32,920 bases of DNA from an uncultured Lewinella sp. (GCA_937949535.1 CALEDI010000176.1:1-32920); one strand, 5' to 3'. Counted from the first letter of the stretch, positions 1-8,189 are shown. Translations and numbers: made by a program. Notes: generated from the letters alone by a model not told the origin.

Positions 1-1466
1 AGCGGCGCATTTTTAGCGGTGAACGAGCCGGGGTAAGCCTTAAAGAAAGGCTCTACTAGCAGCACGAAGGGTTGCTTCTTCCCGATCACGTAGGTGGTGG
101 AGAGAGAAGTCATGAACCCAACGCCGACGTTGCGGCGGTACTGCCCATCATCGGCAAGGCTGAGGGGGGTAGCGGAGTCGGGGTGAAGGAACCGGCCCTG
201 AACGCTGGTGGTCAGGTTCACGAGCGGACCGGCATTGAGGGATACGTTGAGCCGCCGGCCGGGGATGTGGAAACCCATCAGTACGGGCACTTCGAGTTGG
301 CGGATGTGGTTGTTGGTAGTCAGCAAGACAGCACTGCCGTTGACGATGTCTTCGTAGTCGAATTTATTGCGGATTTCCGAATAGGTAAGGCCGCTGCGCA
401 GCACGAGGCGCTCGTTGAGTTTGTAGGCGCCACGGAGGGAGACCTGGTAGCTTAGTCCGGGGTTTTCGCGGACTTCCCGTATGTTGCGCTGTGCGCGCAA
501 GTCTTCGGTATCGGCGGAGAACTGCTGGTTGGCGTAGAAGGCCCCGAATAGGAACTCGGTTTGGAGGCGGTAGCGGTTGGCGGCGCGGAAGCTGCTGGCC
601 GAAAGCGGGCTGGGGTTGAAGTCGTTCTTTAAGGTCAACGCTGCCGTTTTAACGTCTAGGGGTGCAATGGCTGTTTGTGTACGTACTAAAGCCGGTAGGG
701 CTACGCTCGTTGGCGGCGTTGGGTTGGCGGCGAGCGTTTCGGTAGTGGAAGTTGGTTTGGTTTCAGCGGGGTTTATTTCGGGGTTCCCAACGGTTGCGTT
801 GACGCGCGCGGCAAGAAGGGCCGTTGATGCAGTAGCCTGTTGGGGCTGGGCAGCGGTGAATGTGGGAGCTGTTTCGGTTATGACCGAAGCGGTTGTTTTG
901 GGGCCGTTGTTGTTGTCCTGCGGAGCGGTCTTGGCTGGCCCTGCTCTTTCAACTGTATTTGCACCTGCGGCCGCGCCCAAATCTACGCTAACAGCATCCT
1001 TGGAAGACGAGATTGGGGCAGCGACAACGCTTGCGTTTTCAGCCGGTAGCAGAGCGGTTTCGTTTGGCTCGGCCAGCATCCACCAGCCGAAGCTGAGCAG
1101 CAATAAGATGGCCGCAACGGCACCAAATACGCGGCCAGAAGTGAATACGGGCGCGGCGGTGCGCGCCTTCCAGATGCGGTCCCACATTCCGGCAGGCACG
1201 GTGCCTTCTCGGTTGCGCAAACCATCGGCAAACACTTGGTCTAAACCGGCAGCGACGAGCACTCCTGCGGCCGAGATGCGGCTCCACATATCGGTGGGCA
1301 CCTCCCCTGCGCGGTCTTTGAGCGCATCGGCGAAGTACTGGTCTACGCCCTCACCTTCAGGCGCGGGGCTGGTCTTTCCCGCGCGCACGCGAGACCACAT
1401 ATCAGCGGGCACTTCTGCCTTTCGGCCATTGAGGCCGTCACGAAACATATCGTCGATCTGGTTCAT
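1..1466 (-). CDS. Trans-envelope anti-sigma-like protein with C-terminal outer-membrane beta-barrel (partial)
   Basis: This frame is open from ATG at 1466 to the window edge (488 codons visible) and is absent from the ORF track because it has no stop inside the window. Residues 3-100 hold three copies of a ~35-residue motif (F-x-D-x-L ... VPxDMW-S-R) with Trp at 24, 61 and 95. One membrane segment follows at about 113-131 (AAILLLLSFGWW). A Pro/Thr/Ala-rich linker runs to about 280. The last ~190 residues alternate like a PorT-type barrel (e.g. LEVPVLMGFHI, SLNAGPLVNL). The start overlaps the sigma-factor stop in an ATGA, so the two are co-translated. Known: Bacteroidota ECF operons often pair the sigma factor with a membrane-bound regulator. 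Inferred: the N-terminus is cytoplasmic and binds the sigma factor while the barrel sits in the outer membrane. Residues 163-169 are encoded by a dispersed 18-bp repeat. The C-terminus is not visible. Confidence 0.75.
   Translation of the reverse strand, partial: MNQIDDMFRDGLNGRKAEVPADMWSRVRAGKTSPAPEGEGVDQYFADALKDRAGEVPTDMWSRISAAGVLVAAGLDQVFADGLRNREGTVPAGMWDRIWKARTAAPVFTSGRVFGAVAAILLLLSFGWWMLAEPNETALLPAENASVVAAPISSSKDAVSVDLGAAAGANTVERAGPAKTAPQDNNNGPKTTASVITETAPTFTAAQPQQATASTALLAARVNATVGNPEINPAETKPTSTTETLAANPTPPTSVALPALVRTQTAIAPLDVKTAALTLKNDFNPSPLSASSFRAANRYRLQTEFLFGAFYANQQFSADTEDLRAQRNIREVRENPGLSYQVSLRGAYKLNERLVLRSGLTYSEIRNKFDYEDIVNGSAVLLTTNNHIRQLEVPVLMGFHIPGRRLNVSLNAGPLVNLTTSVQGRFLHPDSATPLSLADDGQYRRNVGVGFMTSLSTTYVIGKKQPFVLLVEPFFKAYPGSFTAKNAP
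961..978 (-). repeat. Dispersed 18-bp GC-rich repeat, copy a
   Basis: On the minus strand this reads GGGCGCGGCCGCAGGTGC. It lies in frame in the linker of the anti-sigma-like protein and encodes Gly-Ala-Ala-Ala-Gly-Ala. Other copies are listed separately. Confidence 0.7.
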
Positions 1467-2008
1467 ATAGCAATGCGTTGGCGGATTTCAATTTGGCGCT
1501 GCAATACCTTGCGGGCCTTGAGCAGTTGGGAGCGCGAACTCGCCTCCTGGATGCCGAGTTGTTCGGCAATTTCTTTGTGGCTGTAACCCTCGATGGCGTA
1601 GAGGTTGAAAACGATGCGGTAACCATCCGGCAGGGCCTGTACCATAGCCAGCAGTTCTTTTTCGCCAAGCTCAGCGTAGGCGGTAGGTTCCCCACCCCGC
1701 TCGGGGATGTTTTCTAGGCCAGATTGCTCCAACTGGAACCGTTTGCGCTGGTAGGTTTTGAGGGCCACATTGACGGTCAGGCGGCGGGCCCAGCCCGCAA
1801 ATGAGCCCTGAAAACCGTATTTGGGCAGCTTCTCGAAGAGCCGGATAAAGGCGTCTTGGAGTGCGTCTTCGGCTTCGGCCTGGGTACGGCAGTAGCGCTG
1901 GCAAACCCCCATCAACATAGGAGCGTACCGCTCGAAGAGGGCGCGGCTAGCGGCCTCTTCGCCCCGCAGGGCGCCTTCGATCAGGGCTTTCTCTTTCATG
2001 CTCAGCAT
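1463..2008 (-). CDS. ECF-type RNA polymerase sigma-70 factor
   Basis: This 181-residue protein has the ECF layout. A sigma-2 region spans about residues 24-90 (LFERYAPMLMGVCQRYCR, then DALQDAFIRLFEKLPKY and the FAGWARRLTVNVAL core helix). A sigma-4 helix-turn-helix spans about 118-172 (LPDGYRIVFNLYAIEGYSHKE, then EIAEQLGIQEASSRSQLLKAR). There is no sigma-3 domain. ATG at 2008 gives MLSMKEK; ATG at 1999 (MKEKALIEG) is an equally good start and matches the usual family beginning better. Its stop overlaps the downstream regulator start by four bases, as in a sigma/anti-sigma pair. No autoregulatory promoter was identified; the upstream DNA carries tandem CTACCTTTA-like units. Targets cannot be told from sequence. 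Confidence 0.93.
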   Translation of the reverse strand: MLSMKEKALIEGALRGEEAASRALFERYAPMLMGVCQRYCRTQAEAEDALQDAFIRLFEKLPKYGFQGSFAGWARRLTVNVALKTYQRKRFQLEQSGLENIPERGGEPTAYAELGEKELLAMVQALPDGYRIVFNLYAIEGYSHKEIAEQLGIQEASSRSQLLKARKVLQRQIEIRQRIAI

Positions 2009-2068
2009 CAGGTGGTATTACCGGTTTGTACTCGGTAGATACAATGAAGTGGGGTTTCGTTGCCCGAA

Positions 2069-2099
2069 AGGTAGTAAAGGTGGTAAAGGTAGTAAAGGA
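2069..2099. repeat. Tandem ~9-bp repeat (TACTACCTTT-like on the minus strand)
   Basis: On the plus strand GGTAGTAAAGG-type units repeat about every nine bases. On the minus strand these read CTACCTTTA, CCACCTTTA, CTACCTTTC, each resembling the Bacteroidota -7 box TAnnTTTG. The block lies 60-90 bp upstream of the sigma-factor start. Confidence 0.55.
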
Positions 2100-2100
2100 A

Positions 2101-2232
2101 TAAGGGTTGAGCGGCTCTGGTGCGGCTGTTTAAGCAATCGCGCCGGAGGCACTCAACCCAGTGCAGTAAGGGTTGAGCGCCTCTGGTGCGACTGTTTAAG
2201 CAATTGAGCCGGAAGCACTCAACCCAGTACAG
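2101..2232. repeat. Two tandem 66-bp imperfect palindromes (REP-like)
   Basis: Two copies start at 2101 and 2167, exactly 66 bases apart, differing at several positions. Each begins with GGGTTGAG and ends with CTCAACCC, so each can fold as a hairpin with arms of about 17 bp containing G-T pairs and mismatches. No ORF of note covers them. Confidence 0.75.
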
Positions 2233-2244
2233 TAGGAATATTTA

Positions 2245-2262
2245 GGCGCGCACGCAGGATGC
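2245..2262 (+). repeat. Dispersed GC-rich repeat, variant copy g
   Basis: GGCGCGCACGCAGGATGC is a variant of the 18-bp word with ATGC in place of TGC. It shares this ending with the copy at 25075. Intergenic, upstream of hppD. Confidence 0.5.
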
Positions 2263-2428
2263 AACGATTGTTTCGGGGGAAGCTCCTTCGGAAATCAAGC
2301 ACTTGTTAGGCCAGCCGGCTGGGGGATACACTATAAGGTCGTTATATTTGGCTTGGTCAATAATACAGCGTAAACTAAGTTTCATCGCAAGGGCTGACCT
2401 ACGGTTACCTAAAATATACGGCCTCACT

Positions 2429-2479
2429 GCTTGCGCAAGCTAAATAAATCACTATATTTGCATTAGCAATTATTGCTAA
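2429..2479 (+). promoter_or_regulatory. hppD promoter with two palindromes
   Basis: TTG at 2431-2433 and TATATTTG at 2453-2460 are 19 bp apart, matching the Bacteroidota -33/-7 promoter. The -33 element lies inside the perfect palindrome GCTTGCGCAAGC (2429-2440). The predicted start site (about 2467) lies inside a second palindrome, TTAGCAAT-T-ATTGCTAA (2463-2479). Such placement suits operator sites for a repressor or activator; the regulator is unknown. Confidence 0.6.
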
Positions 2480-2499
2480 GACAACTAACGTTAACGCCA

Positions 2500-3627
2500 A
2501 TGTCCGCCACTGCCACGCAGCCCGCACCATTTACCACTACCGATTCCTTCCCGCTTTTGGGTACTGACTACGTTGAACTGTACGTTGGCAATGCCCGCCA
2601 AGCAGCGCACTTTTACCAGTCTTGCATGGGCTTCCAGCCCCTAGCCTACGCTGGGCTGAGTACCGGGTTGAAAGACCGGGAGAGCTACGTTGTGGTACAA
2701 GACAAAATCCGGTTGGTACTGACAAGCCCACTAACGAACGGCACCGAGATTGGTCGTTTGCATGACTTGCACGGCGATACCGTCCGTTGCGTTGCCCTTT
2801 GGGTAGAAGACGCGGCAGTTGCTTACGAGACAGCCCTCAGCCGGGGGGCAGAGAGCGTTTCGCCGCCCACGGCTTTCAAAGATGAGCACGGCACCTGCGT
2901 CCGCGCCCAAATCCAGACCTTCGGTAATACCATCCATGAGTTCGTTGAGCGCAAAAACTACAGCGGTCCCTTCCTACCCGGCTACGACGCCTGGAACCCC
3001 GAGTACCGCCCAGAAGAGATCGGCCTGAAGTTCATTGACCACATGGTGAGCAACGTCGCCCTCGGCGAAATGAACAAATGGGTAAACTGGTATGCCGACG
3101 TGATGGACTTCAAGCAACTCATCAGCTTCGACGACAAAGACATATCTACCCAATATACCGCCCTGATGAGCAAGGTGATGAGCAACGGCAATGGTCGCGT
3201 AAAGTTCCCCATCAACGAGCCCGCTCCCGGCCTAAAGAAAAGCCAGATCGAGGAATACTTGGATTTCCACAAAGGCCCCGGCATCCAGCACATCGCGGTA
3301 GCCACCGACGATGTGATCTCCACCGTCCGCGCGCTCCGCGCCCGTGGGATGGAGTTCCTCCGCGTACCAGACAGCTACTACGACACCCTACTCGAACGGG
3401 TCGGCGACATCGACGAAGACATCAGCCCGCTGCGCGAGCTCGGCATCCTCGTTGACCGAGACGATGAGGGCTACCTGCTGCAGATTTTCACCAAACCCGT
3501 CCAGCCTCGCCCAACGGTTTTCTTCGAGATCATCCAGCGCAAAGGCGCTACCAGTTTCGGTAAGGGTAACTTCAAGGCACTATTTGAAGCCATTGAGCGC
3601 GAGCAAGAACTGCGGGGGACGCTCTAA
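2500..3627 (+). CDS. hppD: 4-hydroxyphenylpyruvate dioxygenase
   Basis: This non-heme Fe(II) enzyme converts 4-hydroxyphenylpyruvate to homogentisate in tyrosine breakdown. The 375-residue length is normal. The two vicinal-oxygen-chelate halves are visible, with the iron ligands His181 (FIDHMVSN), His264 (GIQHIAVAT) and Glu343 (VFFEIIQRKG). The ORF-track start (TTG at 2473) lies inside a palindrome and predicted promoter region, so ATG at 2500 (MSATATQP) is chosen. Residues about 131-136 (TCVRAQ) are encoded by the dispersed 18-bp repeat, in the antisense phase to three other genic copies, and sit where homologues usually differ in a surface loop. It stands alone: no homogentisate dioxygenase or fumarylacetoacetase follows. 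A promoter with two palindromes lies directly upstream. Confidence 0.96.
   Translation: MSATATQPAPFTTTDSFPLLGTDYVELYVGNARQAAHFYQSCMGFQPLAYAGLSTGLKDRESYVVVQDKIRLVLTSPLTNGTEIGRLHDLHGDTVRCVALWVEDAAVAYETALSRGAESVSPPTAFKDEHGTCVRAQIQTFGNTIHEFVERKNYSGPFLPGYDAWNPEYRPEEIGLKFIDHMVSNVALGEMNKWVNWYADVMDFKQLISFDDKDISTQYTALMSKVMSNGNGRVKFPINEPAPGLKKSQIEEYLDFHKGPGIQHIAVATDDVISTVRALRARGMEFLRVPDSYYDTLLERVGDIDEDISPLRELGILVDRDDEGYLLQIFTKPVQPRPTVFFEIIQRKGATSFGKGNFKALFEAIEREQELRGTL
2891..2908 (-). repeat. Dispersed 18-bp GC-rich repeat, copy b
   Basis: GCACCTGCGTCCGCGCCC on the plus strand, inside hppD and in frame. It matches the copies at 14427 and 19418 exactly over 18 bp. Confidence 0.75.
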
Positions 3628-3778
3628 ATTCAAAAATGTTAAAATATACGTATGCTGCAATAAAATTTCATTAGAAGTTTAGCGTTGAGCTTATTCAAGC
3701 AGGGCCGTTGTAACCCGAAAGCCTAATGGCTGCTGGATATGATAGGAATCTATTCATTCCTAAATAATATTACGCTAA

Positions 3779-4345
3779 ATGAAACTAGTCAAATTTTCCT
3801 TCCTCTTATTACTTTCCTTAATGTTCGCCTCCTGTAATCCCGATGATGATGACAACGAAGGCGGTACGATGACCTCGGTAACCCTAGAAGGTAGGTGGGC
3901 TGCGGAAACGCTTGAAGCCAACAACTCCACAAGAGTAGTAGGTAATGGCATGAACGCAAGCTCTGTGGTATCCATCACTGGCATCAGCTTCGATTACACC
4001 TTAGAATTTTCGGGCAATCGGTGGGCTGCCGAAGGGGGATACGACTTAAATGTCAATACGGAAATAGACAGTAGTGCCTTTTTAAGTACGAATAGCCGCT
4101 CCAACGTTAATAACCAAGGGGGTTTCTCTACTTCTAGTAACGAAATCATTTTCGACGGTAGCTTCTATTCCTTAGAGTTCAGCGGGCAGCCGGCCGTTGG
4201 CCTCAACTGGATGCAAACCACCACTTTCAGCATCGCCGGTGATCTCCTAACGATCGTCCAACCAGAGATTATCACCAGCACCGAGGCAAATGGTTTCACG
4301 ACCATCGATAAATCATCCTCTATCTCGACCTGGCGGCGACAGTAA
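3779..4345 (+). CDS. Small secreted lipoprotein, lipocalin-like (hypothetical)
   Basis: 188 residues. A hydrophobic signal peptide (FSFLLLLSLMFASC) ends in a lipobox with acceptor Cys19. The mature N-terminus is CNPDDDDNEGG, an acidic run just after the Cys that resembles the Bacteroidota lipoprotein export signal for surface display. The remainder alternates polar and hydrophobic residues with Ser/Thr-rich strands and a WxxxT-type ending (STWRRQ), which recalls lipocalin-like Bacteroidota lipoproteins (LEGRWAAETLE near the start, a second RWAAEGGY). The family could not be named, and lipocalin is a guess from the pattern. It stands alone between hppD and a gene-poor region; nothing suggests an operon. 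Confidence 0.75.
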   Translation: MKLVKFSFLLLLSLMFASCNPDDDDNEGGTMTSVTLEGRWAAETLEANNSTRVVGNGMNASSVVSITGISFDYTLEFSGNRWAAEGGYDLNVNTEIDSSAFLSTNSRSNVNNQGGFSTSSNEIIFDGSFYSLEFSGQPAVGLNWMQTTTFSIAGDLLTIVQPEIITSTEANGFTTIDKSSSISTWRRQ

Positions 4346-4425
4346 TAAGAGGGCTTGTAGAGAACAAATTTGGCTAGCCGTTGACACCCACCCCTCTATT
4401 TTTAATAGTGCTCTACCCCATCTGT

Positions 4426-4616
4426 ATGAGTCATCCCAGAGTTTGGACCGCATCTCTAGCGTTTTCTCCTAATGCCTCCGATATAGCTGGCATAAAAAAG
4501 CGATCAGCGGACAGCATTCAGAGCAGTTTTGCCTGAGTGCTGTCCGCTGATCGCTAAAAACCCTGTCGAATATTGCCAAACATGGTCACCTTAATCAAAA
4601 ATTCGGGATGACTCAT
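4426..4616. repeat. Nested palindromic unit with 12-bp terminal inverted repeats
   Basis: ATGAGTCATCCC (4426-4437) is the exact reverse complement of 4605-4616. Inside lies a shorter nested pair (TTTGG / CCAAA), and at the centre a near-perfect hairpin, 4500-4521 with 4533-4554 (21 of 22 positions pair, the other is T-G). The whole could be a MITE-like element. The central hairpin is flanked by A-tracts and could also act as a bidirectional terminator. Confidence 0.6.
4500..4554. terminator. Long hairpin, possible bidirectional terminator
   Basis: Arms of 22 bp starting GCGATCAGCGGACAGCA surround an 11-base loop, with AAAAAA before and TAAAAA after. It lies 150 bp beyond the lipoprotein stop. 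It shares the words ATCAGC and GCATTCAG with palindromes at 15532 and 19273. Confidence 0.5.
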
Positions 4617-4798
4617 GTTTCTACGCTGCTACGTCCGTTTCGTGGCGGCTTATGGCAGGCGGTGCGGGTTGCTCGGGTTGGTAAAAGTAGCCGTAAAGGC
4701 ATGGCATAGCACACTCAATATTATTCTACAAACTGTAAAAACTAGCGAATTTTCGCTCCTTTATCTCCGTTTGCACGCAAAGTTTACAAGCTTTTTGA

Positions 4799-5062
4799 TA
4801 TGTTTGCAGTATTACCCACTATAAACGGGTTCTAACCTGAGGTTCTCACCTCTACTTTCACGCTGTTTTTAATCCACTTTAATCCTGCTTCTGCAAACTT
4901 AACTGACTACCTCTGAAGCAGGTAACCTCCTAGTTTTTAGACACTTACTTCACCACTAATCTTCTAGCGCTTGCGAAAGAAAACTTTAGTGGATGTTGCT
5001 GTACACAGTACTTAAGTGAAAAAGTGTCTTAAGCCTTGGGGTCTAACTCAAATCATTAGTTT
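4799..5062 (+). promoter_or_regulatory. Possible promoter and structured leader of the TonB receptor
   Basis: TATGTTTG (4799-4806) fits the -7 box; no good -33 partner is seen. The ~250-base stretch to the receptor start holds three inverted repeats: CCTGCTTC (4884) with GAAGCAGG (4915), GACACTT (4940) with AAGTGTC (5022), and nested in the latter CCACTAA (4953) with TTAGTGG (4986). No ORF of note is present. No known riboswitch was recognised. Confidence 0.35.
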
Positions 5063-7846
5063 ATGAAACCATTTCACTATTTATTTACGTTCATGTTGTT
5101 CGCACTACCCCTGCTGGTAGGCGCGCAAACCGTTTCGGGCATGATCACCGACGGTGATGAGTCTGTAATCGGTGCAACCATTTCCGCTGGCTCTTCTATG
5201 GGTACGGTGTCTGACTTTGACGGTAAATACTCCCTCGACCTCAAGGCTGCGGGTACCTACACCCTCACGATCAGCTACATCGGTTACGACACCGAGACCC
5301 GCGAAGTTACCGTTGGTGCTGGCGAGAACGTGACCATGAACGTTAACCTCGAAAGCGGCGCTACCAACCTGGAAGAGCTCGTTATTGTAGGTTCACGTAC
5401 TGCTCCGCGCTCCAACACTACGTCTCCCCTTCCGGTAGATGTATTCCGTGCTAAGGACCTCATCGCTACCGGTCAGACGACCTTCGATAAGGCCCTGCAG
5501 TACCGCGTACCTTCTTTCAACACCGTTCAGACGCCGGTAAACGATGCAACGTCGCTGCTTGACCCTTACGAGATTCGTAACATGGGCCCTAGCCGTACAC
5601 TCATCCTTATCAACGGTAAGCGGAAGAACCTTTCTGCCCTTCTCTACACCCAGACTTCTCCGGGACGTGGTGAAACTGGTGCAGACATCTCTGGTATTCC
5701 TGTAGACGCCATCAAGCGCATCGAGATCCTGCGTGACGGTGCATCCGCACAGTACGGTTCTGATGCCATTGCTGGTGTAATGAACATCATCCTTAAGGAC
5801 GACGACGAAGCGGGTAGCTTCACGCTCCGTACTGGTATCACCAGCGAAGGTGACGGTGAAATGTTCGGTATTGCCCTCAACAACGGCTCCAAGCTAGGCC
5901 GCGATGGTTTCGTCAACTACACCCTCGACCTTAGCAAGACCAACCTGGCCAACCGCCCTGGTACAGTTGACGCTGCTGGTGAAGCCGGTGACTTCGGTGC
6001 TGACATTGCCGACGTACAGGCCTTCCTCGCCGACCGCCCCGATGCAGGTAACATCAACGGCTCTCCGGAGACAACTGCTTCTAAGTTTGCTGTCAACTTT
6101 GGCAACAAGCTAACGGAGAACACTGAAATTTACGGTGATGCTGCTTACATCTACAAGCGCGTCAACTCTTTCGCCAACTACCGTACTCCTTACTGGCGTA
6201 CCGAAGAAGCGTTCCCTTACCTGGCCGACTTCTTCCCCAACGGAGAGAACGGTGAGTACGTAGGTTACGTACCTACTTTCGAAGGTCTGTTGAACGATTA
6301 CAACGCAACCCTCGGCTTCCGCACCGAGAAGAACGGTTGGATCGCTGACCTCAGCTTCACCGTCGGTGGCAACCAGCAAACCTACAAAGTGAACAACTCA
6401 CACAACCGTAACGAGGTATTGGTTCCTAACTGGCAGGATGATAACGAGGACGGAATACAGCAGCCAGAAGAGGTTACTTACGCACAGCGTTACCGCGAGA
6501 ACAGCCCCATTACCTTCGATCCCGGTGGCACTCGCTTCACCCACACGGTTGGTAACATCGACGTTACACGCCGCCTTTCCGACAAAGTAGGCATCGCTTT
6601 CGGTTCCGAGTTCCGCAACGAGAACTTCACCATCATCGAGGGTGAGCTTTCCAGCTACGAAGCTGGTGGTGCTGACTCCTTTGCAGGTGCTGACCCCCGT
6701 AACTCCGGTAAGTTCAACCGCTATAACTTCGGTGGTTACGCTGATATCGCTTACGACATCAACGATGACTTCCTCGTGAACGGTACCGTTCGTCTGGAGA
6801 ACTACTCTGACTTTGGCAACGCCTTCGTTTACAAAGTGAGCTCGCGCTACAAGTTTGCTGACGATAAGGTCACGCTTCGTGCATCCTTCTCTACTGGCTT
6901 CCGTGCGCCTACCCTGCACCAGATCTTCACGCAGAAGGCACAGTACAGCTTCGTTCCCGGCCAGGGCATCCAGGTGGGTGGTTTGGTTAACAACGTAAGC
7001 CGTGAGGCACGCCTCCTTGGCCTTCCTCAGCTTGACGCCGAGAAGTCTACCAACTTCACTCTTGGTCTTGGTCTTCGCCCATCTGACGACTTGAGCATCA
7101 CGATTGACTACTACAACATTAAGGTAGAAGACCGTGTAATCCTCTCTACCGAGATTGGTGGCACCGATGCCGGTACTTCCGAGCTTGATGGTATCCTACA
7201 GGCCAACAACCTCTCTGACCTCAGTTTCTTCGTAAACGGTCTTGACACCCGCACTTCTGGTGTTGACTTCGTAGCCAACTACCGTGGCATCAAGCTCGGT
7301 GAGAACGCACTGAACGTTAACCTAGCAGGTAACTACGTGCTACAGAACGAGCGTGTTGGTGACGTAAAGAACCCCGAAATCGTTTCTAGTGCTGGCCAAT
7401 CTGTTGCCAACCAGACGCAGGAGGCTCTCTTCTTCACTTCCCGCCCTAAGTTCAAGGCCATCCTCGGCCTGAGCACCGACATCGGTAAGCTTGGTGTTTC
7501 CCTGAACAACACGGTATTTGGTCCTACGACCTTCTACCAGCAGGGCCTAGACGCTGGCATCTTCACCGAGTTCAGCACCAAGATCGTAACGGACCTTGCG
7601 TTCAACTACGGCATCACGGAGAAGAGCACCCTCTCCCTCAACATCAACAACCTGTTGAACGTACTGCCTGAGTGGGAATTCAAGTCTGAGACCAGCGGTG
7701 ACGCTCGTCTGAACGACGCCGAGTTCCTCCAGAACCAGTCTAACCTGATCACTTTCAACCAGCGTTACTCGCAGATGACCTACGACGGCTACCACTTCAG
7801 CCAGTTGGGTACTATGCTTAGCGCGGCACTGAACGTGCGCTTCTAG
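5063..7846 (+). CDS. TonB-dependent outer-membrane receptor
   Basis: 927 residues. The signal peptide ends near LLVGAQ (about residue 22). A carboxypeptidase-regulatory-like domain follows at about 23-100 (VSGMITDGDESVIGATISAG, GYDTETREV). The plug domain spans about 115-245 and includes IRNMGPSRTLILINGKRK and the hallmark IEILRDGASAQYGSDAIAGV. The rest is a 22-strand barrel ending in aromatic Phe (LNVRF). The plug resembles receptors of the Gly-rich SPGRGETGADI type, not SusC, and no SusD partner follows. The substrate is unknown. A strong terminator follows directly. The upstream leader has several inverted repeats, so RNA-level control is possible but unproven. Confidence 0.93.
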   Translation: MKPFHYLFTFMLFALPLLVGAQTVSGMITDGDESVIGATISAGSSMGTVSDFDGKYSLDLKAAGTYTLTISYIGYDTETREVTVGAGENVTMNVNLESGATNLEELVIVGSRTAPRSNTTSPLPVDVFRAKDLIATGQTTFDKALQYRVPSFNTVQTPVNDATSLLDPYEIRNMGPSRTLILINGKRKNLSALLYTQTSPGRGETGADISGIPVDAIKRIEILRDGASAQYGSDAIAGVMNIILKDDDEAGSFTLRTGITSEGDGEMFGIALNNGSKLGRDGFVNYTLDLSKTNLANRPGTVDAAGEAGDFGADIADVQAFLADRPDAGNINGSPETTASKFAVNFGNKLTENTEIYGDAAYIYKRVNSFANYRTPYWRTEEAFPYLADFFPNGENGEYVGYVPTFEGLLNDYNATLGFRTEKNGWIADLSFTVGGNQQTYKVNNSHNRNEVLVPNWQDDNEDGIQQPEEVTYAQRYRENSPITFDPGGTRFTHTVGNIDVTRRLSDKVGIAFGSEFRNENFTIIEGELSSYEAGGADSFAGADPRNSGKFNRYNFGGYADIAYDINDDFLVNGTVRLENYSDFGNAFVYKVSSRYKFADDKVTLRASFSTGFRAPTLHQIFTQKAQYSFVPGQGIQVGGLVNNVSREARLLGLPQLDAEKSTNFTLGLGLRPSDDLSITIDYYNIKVEDRVILSTEIGGTDAGTSELDGILQANNLSDLSFFVNGLDTRTSGVDFVANYRGIKLGENALNVNLAGNYVLQNERVGDVKNPEIVSSAGQSVANQTQEALFFTSRPKFKAILGLSTDIGKLGVSLNNTVFGPTTFYQQGLDAGIFTEFSTKIVTDLAFNYGITEKSTLSLNINNLLNVLPEWEFKSETSGDARLNDAEFLQNQSNLITFNQRYSQMTYDGYHFSQLGTMLSAALNVRF

Positions 7847-7880
7847 TCCTAGACTTTTTAGCCGCGCCTCCGGCGCATTG

Positions 7881-7917
7881 GCCCCCACTGACTTGATTGT
7901 TGGTGGGGGCTTTTTTT
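7881..7917 (+). terminator. Rho-independent terminator of the TonB receptor
   Basis: GCCCCCAC (7881-7888) pairs perfectly with GTGGGGGC (7903-7910), followed by seven T. The T-tract ends one base before the left inverted repeat of the RAYT unit. Confidence 0.9.
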
Positions 7918-7918
7918 G

Positions 7919-7963
7919 TGGGCGCGGGCGCGGGTGCGGGGAGCGGTTTTGGCTTCGGTCGAG
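7919..7963 (+). repeat. Left terminal inverted repeat of the RAYT unit
   Basis: Begins TGGGCGCGGGCGCGGGTGC and ends GGTTTTGGCTTCGGTCGAG. It pairs with 9312-9356 with four mismatches. Positions 7920-7937 are copy h of the dispersed 18-bp word. Confidence 0.8.
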
Positions 7964-7970
7964 TTCCTCC

Positions 7971-8158
7971 GGTCGAGCCTTTCCAAGGCGAGTGCTATTC
8001 TGGTCATGGTCACTGCTCTGGTCCCGGTCGAGCCTTTCCAAGGCGAGTCCTATTCTGGTCATGGTCACTGCTCTGGTCCCGGTCGAGCCTTTCCAAGGCG
8101 AGTCCTATTCTGGTCATGGCCACTACTCTGGTCCCGGTCGAGCCTTTCCAAGGCGAGT
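7971..8158 (+). repeat. REP hairpin array, four copies with 55-bp period
   Basis: A 23-bp hairpin word starting GGTCGAGCCTTTCCAAGGCG occurs at 7971, 8026, 8081 and 8136, exactly 55 bp apart. The 32-bp spacer (CTATTCTGGTCATGG...) is nearly identical between copies. Stem GCCTT/AAGGC has a TCC loop; outside it lie tandem G-A mismatches closed by a C-G pair. Because 55 is not a multiple of three, the array gives three overlapping repetitive ORFs in the track, which are artefacts. Confidence 0.9.
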
Positions 8159-8189
8159 GCTGTTCGGCCTGCAAGACCGGAGACAAAGA

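Noticed and set aside
577-1470. 297-codon plus-strand ORF
   Set aside because: Antisense shadow of the anti-sigma-like gene, which has a coherent domain layout and an ATGA overlap with the sigma factor.
4615-4824. 69-codon ORF in the gap before the TonB receptor
   Set aside because: No signal, no family resemblance, and it overlaps the nested palindrome and the possible promoter.
5063-7846. SusC-type glycan receptor
   Set aside because: No SusD gene follows, and the plug sequence resembles non-SusC receptors.
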